Positions 39,765-47,147 of a stretch of 64,000 nucleotides of DNA are shown in pieces. The position numbers and the translations under genes are program-made. This stretch comes from JAENVU01 sp038250905 (GTDB lineage Bacteria; Actinomycetota; Acidimicrobiia; IMCC26256; JAENVU01): assembly GCA_038250905.1 (NCBI GenBank), contig JBBSBV010000017.1, forward strand, positions 1 to 64,000, in the 5' to 3' direction. The notes under the pieces were generated by a model. That model did not search any database, was not told the DNA's origin, and was given only the letters and a program-made list of their open reading frames with translations. Within the stretch, counting starts at the first letter, position 1, and the number at the start of each line of letters is the position of its first letter.

Positions 39765-41176
39765 CTGAGTCCGGTCCGGAGATCAACGGGCGTGTAGGTC
39801 CAGTCGGGTTGCTTACGCGACTGGGCTTCGTCGTAGAGCGCGACCCCGTCACGAATGTCGACGAGCTTGGGGATAGGGAGCGTCTCCAGCGAAGCGACGC
39901 TGATGACCTCCGGGGTGAAGTCTTCCGGGAAGCGGCGTAGGAGGCTGCTGATGACTCGTTGTTCCTCCTCGCCGAGGAAGCACCGGTTCTGATTCGTCAC
40001 GTCTCGGAGGCGTTGGCCGATGATCTCGATGTCGGACGACGCCTCGTCGGTCGCTGCGAGCGCGTCGAGGTGGCGGCTGATCTCGCCGGTTCCGTACTTG
40101 CAGGCGCGACACTGACCGCACGATTCGACGTAGAGGAACCGCGAAACCATGCGGGCGACGGAGAGCATGCTGCGGGTGTCGTCGAAGACGATGAAGCCGG
40201 CCGAGCCCAGCCCGCTTCCGGCGGCTTGTAAGGCTTCGTAGCTGACGGGTGTGTCGAGATCGTCACCGGTGAGGACGGGATTCGAGACGCCGGACAGCAC
40301 TGCCTTGATGGAGCGACCTGCCGCGGGGCCGCCTCCCAACCGGTCGATGACCTCGCGCAACGAGGCCCCGGGCTCGATCTCGCCGTAGCCCGCGCGCGCG
40401 ACGTCGCCGACGACGGTACAGATCAGGGGACCGGACGTGTCGGCGGTCCCGATGGTTCGGTACCACTCCGCGCCGCGGGTGAGGATGAGGGGCACGTTCG
40501 CCAGCGACTCGACGTTGTTCACGAGGGTCGGGTTCGACCCGGTCGTCGCGGGATCCTCGGTCGGTCCCACGCCCGCTGACCAGCCCTCCTGAGGGGTCGT
40601 CGCGTAGAGGCCGTGCAGATACGGCGGCAGCCAGCGGGGCGTGGGCTCGTTGCCTTCGATGACCTCGAGGAGCGCTTTCTCCTCCCCGAAGAGATACTCC
40701 TCGGGGCCGCCGACGAGGCTGACCGGTGCGTCGCAGAGGAGACCGGCATCGGCCATCTCGCGCAACGCGCGTTCGAGCGCTGCGATCTCGGGCGCGAACG
40801 ACGCCTTCACCGCGATGAACGCCTCTCGTGCCTGCACCACGGTCGCAGCGACCGACAGTCCTTCGAGCACGAGATACGGGTTGTGTCGCATGAGTGGGCG
40901 GTCCTTGAACGTCCCCGGCTCGCCCTCGGCTCCGTTCGCGACGACGTACCGATCGCCGAGCTCCGGGCCGCCGCCCGCGACCGATCGCCACTTCCTTGCG
41001 GTGGGAAAGCCGCCGCCTCCGCGTCCGCGCAGACCGGCGTCCTCAAGCTGGTCGAGCACCCACGCGGCTCCGCGTTCGCGTGCGACCGGAAGCGCGCGTC
41101 CCCCTCCGGCCGCGAGGTACTCGTCCAGAGACGCCATCGGTCTCGTTGGCAACAGCAAGTTGGCTTCGATGGTCAT
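39761..41176 (-). CDS. NuoF-like NADH:acceptor flavoprotein (51-kDa-type subunit), standalone
   Basis: A 471-aa protein with the full NuoF layout: FMN/NAD fold (GLRGRGGGGFPTARKW, YVVANGAEGEPGTFKDRPLM), an SLBB domain near 260-320, and the C-terminal 4Fe-4S motif ESCGQCRACKYGTGEI plus the distal NRCFLGEE cysteine. No NuoE, NuoG or hydrogenase/formate dehydrogenase subunit is adjacent. As first gene of an operon divergent from nirK it may feed NADH electrons to nitrite or NO reduction; this is inference. ATG 41176 is a compromise: a TTG 57 bases upstream is also possible. Confidence 0.8.
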   Translation of the reverse strand: MTIEANLLLPTRPMASLDEYLAAGGGRALPVARERGAAWVLDQLEDAGLRGRGGGGFPTARKWRSVAGGGPELGDRYVVANGAEGEPGTFKDRPLMRHNPYLVLEGLSVAATVVQAREAFIAVKASFAPEIAALERALREMADAGLLCDAPVSLVGGPEEYLFGEEKALLEVIEGNEPTPRWLPPYLHGLYATTPQEGWSAGVGPTEDPATTGSNPTLVNNVESLANVPLILTRGAEWYRTIGTADTSGPLICTVVGDVARAGYGEIEPGASLREVIDRLGGGPAAGRSIKAVLSGVSNPVLTGDDLDTPVSYEALQAAGSGLGSAGFIVFDDTRSMLSVARMVSRFLYVESCGQCRACKYGTGEISRHLDALAATDEASSDIEIIGQRLRDVTNQNRCFLGEEEQRVISSLLRRFPEDFTPEVISVASLETLPIPKLVDIRDGVALYDEAQSRKQPDWTYTPVDLRTGLR

Positions 41177-41258
41177 GTCCTCGGTCCGATGGTCTCGATG
41201 CACATCGGCGACTTCCGCCTGATGGAGCGACAAGTTGTGACCATACCCGAGATCTGTA

Positions 41259-41287
41259 TATAGTTCTAGTCTCTACTAGAGATTATA
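41259..41287. promoter_or_regulatory. overlapping divergent promoters with palindromic operator (nuoF-like operon / nirK)
   Basis: TCTAGT-CTCT-ACTAGA (41265-41280) is a perfect 6-bp inverted repeat with a 4-base centre. A plus-strand -10 TATAGT (41259-41264) and a minus-strand -10 TATAAT (41282-41287) flank it directly, so both predicted start sites fall inside the palindrome. The same half-sites recur at 45886-45901. Confidence 0.7.
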
Positions 41288-41302
41288 CGAGAGGTGAGCG
41301 AC

Positions 41303-41425
41303 ATGAGTTCAGTCCCCTTGGATGACGATGGGGCGCGCCGAAGCGGGGACTTACCGCCCTGGATGCAACCGCGGCAAGGGTCGAGACTCGGGCGGATCCG
41401 CGATGCAGGGGGAGCCGAATCATGA
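41303..41425 (+). CDS. 40-aa ORF translationally coupled to nirK
   Basis: ATG 41303 follows GAGAGGTGAG and encodes MSSVPLDDDGARRSGDLPPW and twenty further residues, hydrophilic with no membrane segment. Its TGA overlaps the ATG of nirK (ATGA). It is the first ORF of the nirK transcript; function unknown. It could be a true small protein or merely a translation-coupling leader. Confidence 0.55.
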   Translation: MSSVPLDDDGARRSGDLPPWMQPRQGSRLGRIRDAGGAES

Positions 41426-42552
41426 CAGTGACGCAGACCCCGACCGAGCCCAGCACTCCGGCGCCAGTTGGTGATGGCCGGCGGCCGGTGAGGCGGGAGA
41501 AGTCGCTGGCCGAGCGGACCGATGTGCGGGTATGGACGGTGGCGATGTCCGTCGTCGGCTTCGCCGCTCTGTTGGCGGCGATCGCCGCGCTCGCCACTGC
41601 CCAAGACGCGAAGAGCGCGTCGCCCAAAGGGGCGGTGACGGCTGCGGCTCCCGCGTCGTCGATCGATTTCAACGCGACGCCCGCTGCAGGCTTCCAGCCG
41701 CGCGACCCGATCGCGCCCGTCACGCCGACGGGCACGGTGCACAACATCACGATGCACATCGTCGAGAAAGTCATGACGGTCGCGCCCGGCGTCAAGCAGA
41801 AGATGTGGACCTTCGACGGCACCGTGCCCGGTCCGGTCTATCGGGGCAAGGTGGGCGACACGTTCAATATCACGATCTTGAACGACGGCTCGATCACCCA
41901 CTCGCTGGACTTCCACGCCGGTATGGTCTCGCCGAGTACCGCGATGGTCCCGATTGATCCGGGAAAATCGCACGTGTACACGTTCACGGCGAACCACGCC
42001 GGGATCTTCATGTACCACTGCGGTACCGCACCCGTGCTGATGCATATTGCGATGGGCATGTACGGGGCGGTCATCATCGACCCGCCGGACCTTCCGAAGG
42101 TCGATCGCGAGTACGTCATGCTTCAGTCCGAGTTGTACGAGGGCCCGCACGGTGACGTCCCCGACATGGCCAGGATGACGGCGGAGCAGTACGACGCGGT
42201 CATGTTCAACGGCTACGCCAACCAATACAAATTTGCCCCGATCAAGATCCAGCCGGACGATCGCGTGAGGGTGTGGGTGCTCGACGATGGGCCGTCCCAG
42301 AGCAGCTCGTTCCACGTGATCGGGACGATCTTCGACACGGTCTACAAGGAAGGTGCCTACCTCCTCGGACCCACCCCCGGCGTCGGCGGCTCCCAATCAC
42401 TCGACCTCATGCCGGCCCAGGGTGGCTTCGTCGAGTTCACCCCGACCGAAGCAGGCTCGTACCCCTTCGTCACCCACAAGTTCAACGATGCCTCCCAGGG
42501 CGCGCTCGGCCTGTTCCAGGTCGGCGACGCCGCCCCCATGAACCACTCGTAG
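41422..42552 (+). CDS. nirK: copper-containing nitrite reductase (NirK-type), membrane-anchored
   Basis: A 376-aa two-domain cupredoxin. One membrane helix (residues ~37-60) is followed by the type-1 copper set MYHCGTAPVLMHIAMGM (His-Cys-His-Met) and type-2 ligands in ITHSLDFHAG, with a C-terminal-domain histidine in SFHVIGTIFD. This is the pattern of NO-forming nitrite reductases. The usual cleavable signal is replaced by an anchor and a long cytoplasmic start. It lies divergent to an operon with NO-damage repair functions and ends in a strong terminator. Confidence 0.87.
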   Translation: MTVTQTPTEPSTPAPVGDGRRPVRREKSLAERTDVRVWTVAMSVVGFAALLAAIAALATAQDAKSASPKGAVTAAAPASSIDFNATPAAGFQPRDPIAPVTPTGTVHNITMHIVEKVMTVAPGVKQKMWTFDGTVPGPVYRGKVGDTFNITILNDGSITHSLDFHAGMVSPSTAMVPIDPGKSHVYTFTANHAGIFMYHCGTAPVLMHIAMGMYGAVIIDPPDLPKVDREYVMLQSELYEGPHGDVPDMARMTAEQYDAVMFNGYANQYKFAPIKIQPDDRVRVWVLDDGPSQSSSFHVIGTIFDTVYKEGAYLLGPTPGVGGSQSLDLMPAQGGFVEFTPTEAGSYPFVTHKFNDASQGALGLFQVGDAAPMNHS

Positions 42553-42556
42553 GCGT

Positions 42557-42593
42557 TTGCGGCAGAGCGGCGCGATTCGCCGCTCTGCCGCAA
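42557..42593. terminator. nirK terminator
   Basis: A perfect 16-bp stem (TTGCGGCAGAGCGGCG with its complement) and five-base loop CGATT, five bases after the nirK stop. Confidence 0.8.
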
Positions 42594-42660
42594 GGAAACT
42601 GCCGACGTGCCAACGGAGCTGGGGAGACGGCGAACACCGGCGGGGGGTCGAGCAGATCGC

Positions 42661-42711
42661 TTACTCGGTCACGAGCCGTCTACCGAAGTTGCCCGCCGCG
42701 CCGGTGACGAG
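42661..42711 (-). pseudogene. short remnant of an NAD(P)-binding SDR/epimerase gene
   Basis: Minus-strand codons read LVTGAAGNFGRRLVTE and then stop: an N-terminal Rossmann dinucleotide loop with nothing after it. No start codon or remaining fold is present. It may be a relic of a deleted gene; chance resemblance is possible because the piece is so short. Confidence 0.35.
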
Positions 42712-42752
42712 CCCGTGCCTGGTCCGCCGAGCGCTCCCTCAGGTTGTGCTCG

Positions 42753-43277
42753 TCACTCACGACGAGAACTCTCCGCGGCTTCGAGTTCCGTGACGCGCTC
42801 GCGAAGGCCGATGAGCTCCTTGCGGCGCGCGGTGTCGTCGCGCAGCACGGCCGCGATGGCCTCCGGTCGCGACTCGCCCGGTCGAGTCAGGAGCGTGACG
42901 GTGAAGGCGACCGAGAGTGTGTGGCCATCGCGGTGGAGGGCGGGCACTTCGAGCAATCGACCGCTGTACTTGGTGCGCCCGGTTTCCATGACTCGCTGGT
43001 AGCCGTCCCAGTGGCGACGGCGCAGTCGCTGCGGAATGATCAGATCCAGGGACCTGCCCACGGCGTCGTCGTCGGACCAGCCGAAGAGTGTCGCTGCCGC
43101 CGCGTTCCAGAACACGATGGTCCCGGCCGTATCGGCGATGACCACCGCATCGGCGAGTTCGTGCACCAACTGCCCGAGTGCCTGGTCCCCGAGCCCGAGG
43201 TCGAGCTCCTCATGAAGGTGTGCGAAGCACGGTGCCTCGCCCCCTTCGTCGCGAGGTTCATCGGTTGAGGAGGTCAT
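42753..43277 (-). CDS. single-PAS-domain protein
   Basis: A 174-aa protein with one PAS domain: ELADAVVIADTAGTIVFWNAAAATLFGWS (shown in part) leads into GRSLDLIIPQRLRRRHWDGY and SGRLLEVPALHRDGHTLSV, ending in a helical ELIGLRERVTELEAAES tail. No kinase or output domain is attached. Such PAS proteins bind heme, flavin or small ligands; a redox or NO sensor role is a guess from context. Its ATG comes one base after the stop of the aceE remnant, whose translation may still feed it. Confidence 0.8.
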   Translation of the reverse strand: MTSSTDEPRDEGGEAPCFAHLHEELDLGLGDQALGQLVHELADAVVIADTAGTIVFWNAAAATLFGWSDDDAVGRSLDLIIPQRLRRRHWDGYQRVMETGRTKYSGRLLEVPALHRDGHTLSVAFTVTLLTRPGESRPEAIAAVLRDDTARRKELIGLRERVTELEAAESSRRE

Positions 43278-43278
43278 G

Positions 43279-43595
43279 TCATGTCGCCCACGGATCGAGT
43301 GCCTCGGGATCGATGCGGTATCGACAGACAGCGTCGGCGACCACGTCGGGTTCCAACGCGCCCTGGAGTGCCAGGCCTGAGAGTACGGCGACGACGACAT
43401 GCGCGGCATCAGTTTCGAAGTGACGCCGAAGCATCGCGCGGGTATCAGGGAGCCCGAAGCCGTCGGTACCCAGAGAGATGAACGGACGAGGCAGGCACCG
43501 TGCGACGTGGCGTAGGCGGTGCCGGCGGCAGTGAAGCTCGCCATGGAGCCGGCCTCGGTGATGCCCTCCTCGAGGATCTGACCATCCGGCGCTTC
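43279..43595 (-). pseudogene. aceE: internally deleted remnant of pyruvate dehydrogenase E1 (aceE)
   Basis: One frame reads DGQILEEGITEAGSMASF and FTAAGTAYAT, from the middle of homodimeric E1; a second frame then reads FISLGTDGFGLPDTRAMLRR to the C-terminus DPEALDPWAT. The join is near 43505 and removes roughly 300 codons plus the frame; the first half of the gene is missing too. The intact enzyme is about 900 residues, so this is nonfunctional. It lies between clcA and the PAS gene. Confidence 0.8.
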
Positions 43596-43642
43596 CTGGT
43601 AGCTGGACCACTACGAACGCGGCCCGGAATGGTGTGGTGGCA

Positions 43643-44890
43643 CTAATGGGACTCTTCGCCGACGACGTCGCGCTCGCGTTGGGTATGGATGAGGCCGACT
43701 TCGCTGGTGAGGATGAATGCGACGAACGTCGCGAGCAGGGTCGTGGGCAAGAGGCGAAAGCCGGCCATCTCGCTCACAACGAGGGTCGAACCGATCGGAG
43801 TCTTCGTGACGCCCGCGTTGGCCGAGGCCATGAAGGCCGCGATCATGACCGCTTCGTTGGTGCCGGGCGCGATCAGGTGGAATGCCCGACCGAGGCAGGC
43901 GCCGATGAAGAACAGTGGGATGATGAATCCGCCGCGCCACTCGGACGAGAGGGTCACCGATGTTCCGAGGAGCTTCGCGCCGGCCGCGAGTACGAAGAAC
44001 GCCACCGTGCCGCCGTGGTGAGCGAGTACCTCGTTGATTTGGGCTTCTCCGAACGTCAGCGCGTAGGTCGACGCGAGTCCGAGTGTGGCGAGAAGGAGAC
44101 CCCCGACGACAGGTCTGAGCTCCGGGCGCATTTTGCGGGCGCCAAGGCGCAGCACCGTGCTGAGGTACGTGAACGCGGCGGCGACGAGGGCGCCGCCGAT
44201 CCCCGCCGCGACAGCCCATGCGAGGTCTATCGGACGGAGCGCAGTCGGCGCGGCCAGATGCCAGATCGGCTGCAAGTCGGCGCCCGTGGCGACCGCGTAT
44301 ACGCAGTAGCCGGCGAGCGAACCGAGCACGGCGGGGAGCAATGCTTCGTAGTACTGGAGCCCGCGTCGATGCAGGATTTCGAGGGCGAAGATCGCCGAGC
44401 CGAGCGGCGCACCGAAGAGCACCGTGAATCCGGCGGCCATCCCGGCGATGGTCAGCACCCGAGACTCGCGCACCACGAGCCCGGCACGTTTCGCCGTCCA
44501 GGATGCCAGCGTGCCGGTCGTCTGCACGAGTGGGGCTTCGGGGCCCATGGCCCCGCCCGACGCGATGCACAGCCAGGAGATCGGGATCAGTGAACGCAAC
44601 ATTCGTACACCGCTGGCGGAACCCGAGACGTGGATGTTGTCCACCATCAGCTCGACGTCACCGGGACTGCCGGCGATCCGGGTCACGAGGCCGGCGAAGA
44701 GGCCGACCGCGCCGAGGATCGCGAAGCCGATGACACCGGTCCACTCGGTGGGCCAGAGCACGTTCTGCAGAAGGTGCAGGACGAGTAAGTACAAGGCCCC
44801 GACGATCCCGGAACCGAGACCGACGAGGACGACGAGACCGACGACTCGCGGTTCCATGCCGAGGAAGACGCCGTCGAGCAGCCGGGACAT
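43643..44890 (-). CDS. ClC-type chloride/anion channel or antiporter
   Basis: A 415-aa multi-pass ClC protein. ASGGAMGPEAPLVQTTG holds the gating-glutamate region (GPEAP), VLFGAPLGSAIFALEIL the second selectivity segment, and SEWRGGFIIPLFFIGACLG a third. It moves chloride or another small anion. I set the start at ATG 44890, because the 18-residue longer version would run through the palindromic operator shared with the divergent MarR gene. No cytoplasmic CBS domains. Confidence 0.82.
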   Translation of the reverse strand: MSRLLDGVFLGMEPRVVGLVVLVGLGSGIVGALYLLVLHLLQNVLWPTEWTGVIGFAILGAVGLFAGLVTRIAGSPGDVELMVDNIHVSGSASGVRMLRSLIPISWLCIASGGAMGPEAPLVQTTGTLASWTAKRAGLVVRESRVLTIAGMAAGFTVLFGAPLGSAIFALEILHRRGLQYYEALLPAVLGSLAGYCVYAVATGADLQPIWHLAAPTALRPIDLAWAVAAGIGGALVAAAFTYLSTVLRLGARKMRPELRPVVGGLLLATLGLASTYALTFGEAQINEVLAHHGGTVAFFVLAAGAKLLGTSVTLSSEWRGGFIIPLFFIGACLGRAFHLIAPGTNEAVMIAAFMASANAGVTKTPIGSTLVVSEMAGFRLLPTTLLATFVAFILTSEVGLIHTQRERDVVGEESH

Positions 44891-44912
44891 TCGGAGACGC
44901 CGCACGAAAAAA

Positions 44913-44926
44913 TATCGTAGTACGAT
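44913..44926. promoter_or_regulatory. palindromic operator/-10 between clcA and the marR gene
   Basis: ATCGTA-G-TACGAT (44914-44926) is a perfect 6-bp inverted repeat. TATCGT (44913-44918) is the leaderless -10 of the MarR gene with six bases to ATG 44925; the minus-strand TACGAT is a -10 for clcA. Binding would block both. Confidence 0.65.
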
Positions 44927-45395
44927 GGATTTCTGCATGGCCATTGCACGGGTCTCGGACTCCGACTATCGGCGGCTCCTGGCGTTCCGGACCGAGCTGC
45001 GTCGATTTGTGCATTGGAGCGAGGAACAGGCCGAGGCCATCGGCCTCACCCCGGCTCAGCATCAGCTCCTGCTCGCGGTACGCGGCGCCGATGACGGGCG
45101 CGGGCCGACGGTCGGCGATATTGCGTCGTCGCTGATGCTGCGGCACCACAGCGCGGTCGGCCTCGTCAATCGAGCCGCCGATGCGGGTCTGGTCCGGAGG
45201 GTCCAGGACCACCACGATCATCGCTGTGTGCGCCTCAGGCTCACCACCACGGGGTCACGCAAGCTGGCCCAGCTCAGTCGTCGTCACCTGGAAGAACTCG
45301 AGCGCCTGAGGACCGGCCCCCTTCTCGGGTCCTCAGCGAGGCCAGACACGGTGAAGCGCTCGGTGCCACCGAGCTCGAGGATCTCGGATTTCTGA
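44925..45395 (+). CDS. MarR family transcriptional regulator, possibly with an altered C-terminus
   Basis: A 156-aa winged-helix protein: AIGLTPAQHQLLLAVRG, VGDIASSLMLRHHSAVGLVNRAADAGLVRRV and the wing DHRCVRLRLTTTGSRKLAQLS match MarR. The last ~25 residues (after EELERLRTG) do not resemble the usual C-terminal dimer helix and may come from a rearranged end. ATG 44925 fits the leaderless pattern. It likely autoregulates and controls clcA through the palindrome over its start. Confidence 0.8.
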   Translation: MDFCMAIARVSDSDYRRLLAFRTELRRFVHWSEEQAEAIGLTPAQHQLLLAVRGADDGRGPTVGDIASSLMLRHHSAVGLVNRAADAGLVRRVQDHHDHRCVRLRLTTTGSRKLAQLSRRHLEELERLRTGPLLGSSARPDTVKRSVPPSSRISDF

Positions 45396-45503
45396 TATCC
45401 GTAGTCGGACCCGGCGTGGACGATGAGTGGCACACCGTCGGCGTGGTATTTGATCTCAAACTGTGTCGTCGACGTTGGCTCGTCCGTCGCGCTCTCTCGG
45501 GAG
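45396..45503 (-). other. possible remnant ORF downstream of the MarR gene (no start codon)
   Basis: On the minus strand, codons without any start read TTQFEIKYHADGVPLIVHAG and then SDYGYQKSEILELGGTERF before stopping inside the MarR 3' end. The composition is protein-like, but no family is recognised and no initiation codon lies upstream. It may be the end of a gene cut by rearrangement. Confidence 0.25.
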
Positions 45504-45614
45504 TTATCGGCCGCCGAAGGTGCTCATTGCGGCGAGGATGATCACCGCGACCAGCACGCCCAGCATGAGGAGCAGTGCCGGTACGGCGGGGTGGGTAGGC
45601 CGGCGCTCCTCCAC
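45504..45614 (-). CDS. 36-aa single-membrane-helix protein
   Basis: GTG 45614 begins right after the TAA of the preceding chimeric ORF and encodes a charged VEERRPTHP start, one membrane helix (VPALLLMLGVLVAVIILAAM) and STFGGR. The codon pattern and single helix look genuine. Function unknown; small helices of this kind often accompany membrane enzymes. Confidence 0.5.
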   Translation of the reverse strand: MEERRPTHPAVPALLLMLGVLVAVIILAAMSTFGGR

Positions 45615-45830
45615 TTACTTTCCGGGCTGCGGAGTGAGGCGGAGGTAAGGCTTCAGCGTGGTGAACCCCAGAGGAAATTTCTCTGAGGCCTCGTCGTCGG
45701 AGGTGGCGGGCGAGATGACCACCTGGTCGCCATCCTTCCAGTTGACGGGTGTCGAGACGTACTCGACGGCCCATGAGAGAGCGCCTTGTGCGGCTGGGCT
45801 GTGGTCGTAACCGATGATGATGCGTTCCAC
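45615..45830 (-). pseudogene. chimeric ORF: universal-stress-protein N-terminus fused to peroxiredoxin C-terminus
   Basis: Residues 1-25 (VERIIIGYDHSPAAQGALSW and a few more) are the start of a UspA-like protein; from STPVNWKDGDQVVIS to LKPYLRLTPQPGK the sequence is the C-terminus of a 1-Cys-type peroxiredoxin. Neither domain is complete: the Usp ATP site and the peroxidatic cysteine are both missing. An in-frame deletion between two neighbouring genes explains it. The GTG start keeps a GGAAG ribosome site, so it may still be translated. Confidence 0.7.
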
Positions 45831-45878
45831 GTGAATCTTCCGATCGGTGAGCGGAAAGGTGTGGCCTGTTCCCGCGAC

Positions 45879-45908
45879 TATTATCTCTAGTATATACTAG
45901 AGGTACTA
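45879..45908. promoter_or_regulatory. second copy of the TCTAGT-N4-ACTAGA divergent operator
   Basis: TCTAGT-ATAT-ACTAGA (45886-45901) extends to an 18-bp perfect palindrome CTCTAGTATATACTAGAG. TATTAT (45879-45884) is a plus-strand -10 directly left of it, and TAGTAC (45903-45908, minus strand) lies directly right. Layout is the same as at 41259-41287. Confidence 0.7.
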
Positions 45909-45926
45909 ACGACGAGAGGGTTCACG

Positions 45927-46289
45927 ATGCCATTGCCCGCAGGAGTTTCGAGCTATCACACGGCCTGGGTGGCACTGGCCGGCCGTGCGGCCCACCCCGT
46001 GCGCTACGCGGTGGACGGAGAGCGGCTCGTTTGTTTCGGAGACGGCGTTCTGGCGGAGATGCCTGACCGGGCACGAGTATCCGTCTCGATTCACGAGATC
46101 GCAGGCGCCGGGGGACACCTGGTCGCCCCCTTCGGGGCGTCACTACGCCGGCTCACGCCCGCGGAAGTCGACATGAACGCCCTAGGCGAGCTCGTCGAGC
46201 ATGTGGCGCTTGGCCGCTCCCTCCAAGAGGTCGAAGCCAAACTCACGCAGATGCGCGCGACGCGACGGATCGTCGAACTCGTCCCATGA
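45927..46289 (+). CDS. pyridoxamine 5'-phosphate oxidase-like (split-barrel FMN) protein
   Basis: A 120-aa protein resembling PNPOx-like split barrels: HPVRYAVDGERLVCFGDGVL and RARVSVSIHEIAGAGGHLVA fit the barrel strands. Such proteins bind FMN or F420 or lack cofactor; many respond to nitrosative or oxidative stress. GAGAGGG precedes the ATG. Control by the TCTAGT palindrome ties it to the nirK region. Confidence 0.6.
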   Translation: MPLPAGVSSYHTAWVALAGRAAHPVRYAVDGERLVCFGDGVLAEMPDRARVSVSIHEIAGAGGHLVAPFGASLRRLTPAEVDMNALGELVEHVALGRSLQEVEAKLTQMRATRRIVELVP

Positions 46290-46310
46290 CGAAGTTGCGC
46301 TGTCGTAACT
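46289..46310. promoter_or_regulatory. inverted repeat before the SufR-like regulator gene
   Basis: GAAGTTGCG-CTGT-CGTAACTTC: nine-base arms with one mismatch, 62 bases upstream of the regulator. It is a candidate autoregulatory operator; it begins at the last base of the upstream gene. Confidence 0.5.
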
Positions 46311-46371
46311 TCTCTGATTGGACTCGACAAAGTGACCGACCCGAAGTGACAGAGTCAGCGGTGACCGCCCG

Positions 46372-47037
46372 ATGACCACACTCCAGGAGCAAGCCCGCGC
46401 GCTTGGCGACCCGACGCGCCACGCCATCTTCGAATATGTCGTCGACGCGTCGCAGCCAGTCGGCGTCGCGGAGCTCACGGACCACTTCGGATTCAATCAC
46501 AACGCGATCCGACAGCACCTGGCCAAGCTCGTCGACGCACAGCTGGTGACCGAAAGCCAAGCGACCGGCGGCGGACGTGGACGACCAAAGCTGCAATACC
46601 AGTTGCACCCTGGCGCCGAGAGCCGCTGGGGCGTGGTAGGACCGTACGAGCGTCTGAGCGTGCTGCTGGCGGAGATGCTTCGCACCGGTGACACGGCATA
46701 CGACGTCGGCAAACGGTCCGTGGGCCGCCCGCGACAGGCTCCGGGGTCCGAGGATGACCCGGTTTCGTTCGTCGTCGACTCGATGGAGCGTCAGGGATTC
46801 GAACCCGAGGTGCGCAACGCGAGGGGGCGCAAGGTTGATGTGGTGTTGCGTCACTGTCCGTTCGAATCCGCGGTGCTCGCGGATCCCGACACCATTTGTG
46901 ACCTCCACCTGGGTATCGCCGCGGGTGTCGCTGAGCTCGGTGGTGATCGGCTCGTCGTCGACGAACTGATTGCCCATGACCCGGGCCGGGCCAACTGCCG
47001 GATCCGGATGCACTTCAACGCCGAGCCTGCCGAGTAG
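46372..47037 (+). CDS. winged-helix regulator with SufR-like cysteine cluster
   Basis: A 221-aa regulator. The N-terminal ArsR/DeoR-like helix-turn-helix reads LGDPTRHAIFEYVVD and HNAIRQHLAKLVDAQLVTE; the wing is RGRPKLQYQLHP. The C-terminal half has HCPFESAVLADPDTICDLHLG near residue 175 and a late AHDPGRANCRIRM, giving three cysteines in the spacing used by Fe-S-binding SufR-type repressors. A nitric-oxide or iron-sulfur sensing role is therefore plausible. Whether it binds the TCTAGT palindromes is unknown. Confidence 0.72.
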   Translation: MTTLQEQARALGDPTRHAIFEYVVDASQPVGVAELTDHFGFNHNAIRQHLAKLVDAQLVTESQATGGGRGRPKLQYQLHPGAESRWGVVGPYERLSVLLAEMLRTGDTAYDVGKRSVGRPRQAPGSEDDPVSFVVDSMERQGFEPEVRNARGRKVDVVLRHCPFESAVLADPDTICDLHLGIAAGVAELGGDRLVVDELIAHDPGRANCRIRMHFNAEPAE

Positions 47038-47147
47038 TGGCAAGGACTCCACCAGACGACCTGGAACAACACCGCCGCGGACGGCAGGCCTCGACGTCAC
47101 CGTCCCGGCTACTGGCAGCGGTCGCGCTATCGAAGGAGGGAGAGCGG

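Noticed and set aside
43278..43544. 89-codon N-terminal extension of the PAS protein
   Set aside because: These codons are partly the aceE remnant and partly out-of-frame sequence; ATG 43277 begins the PAS protein cleanly.
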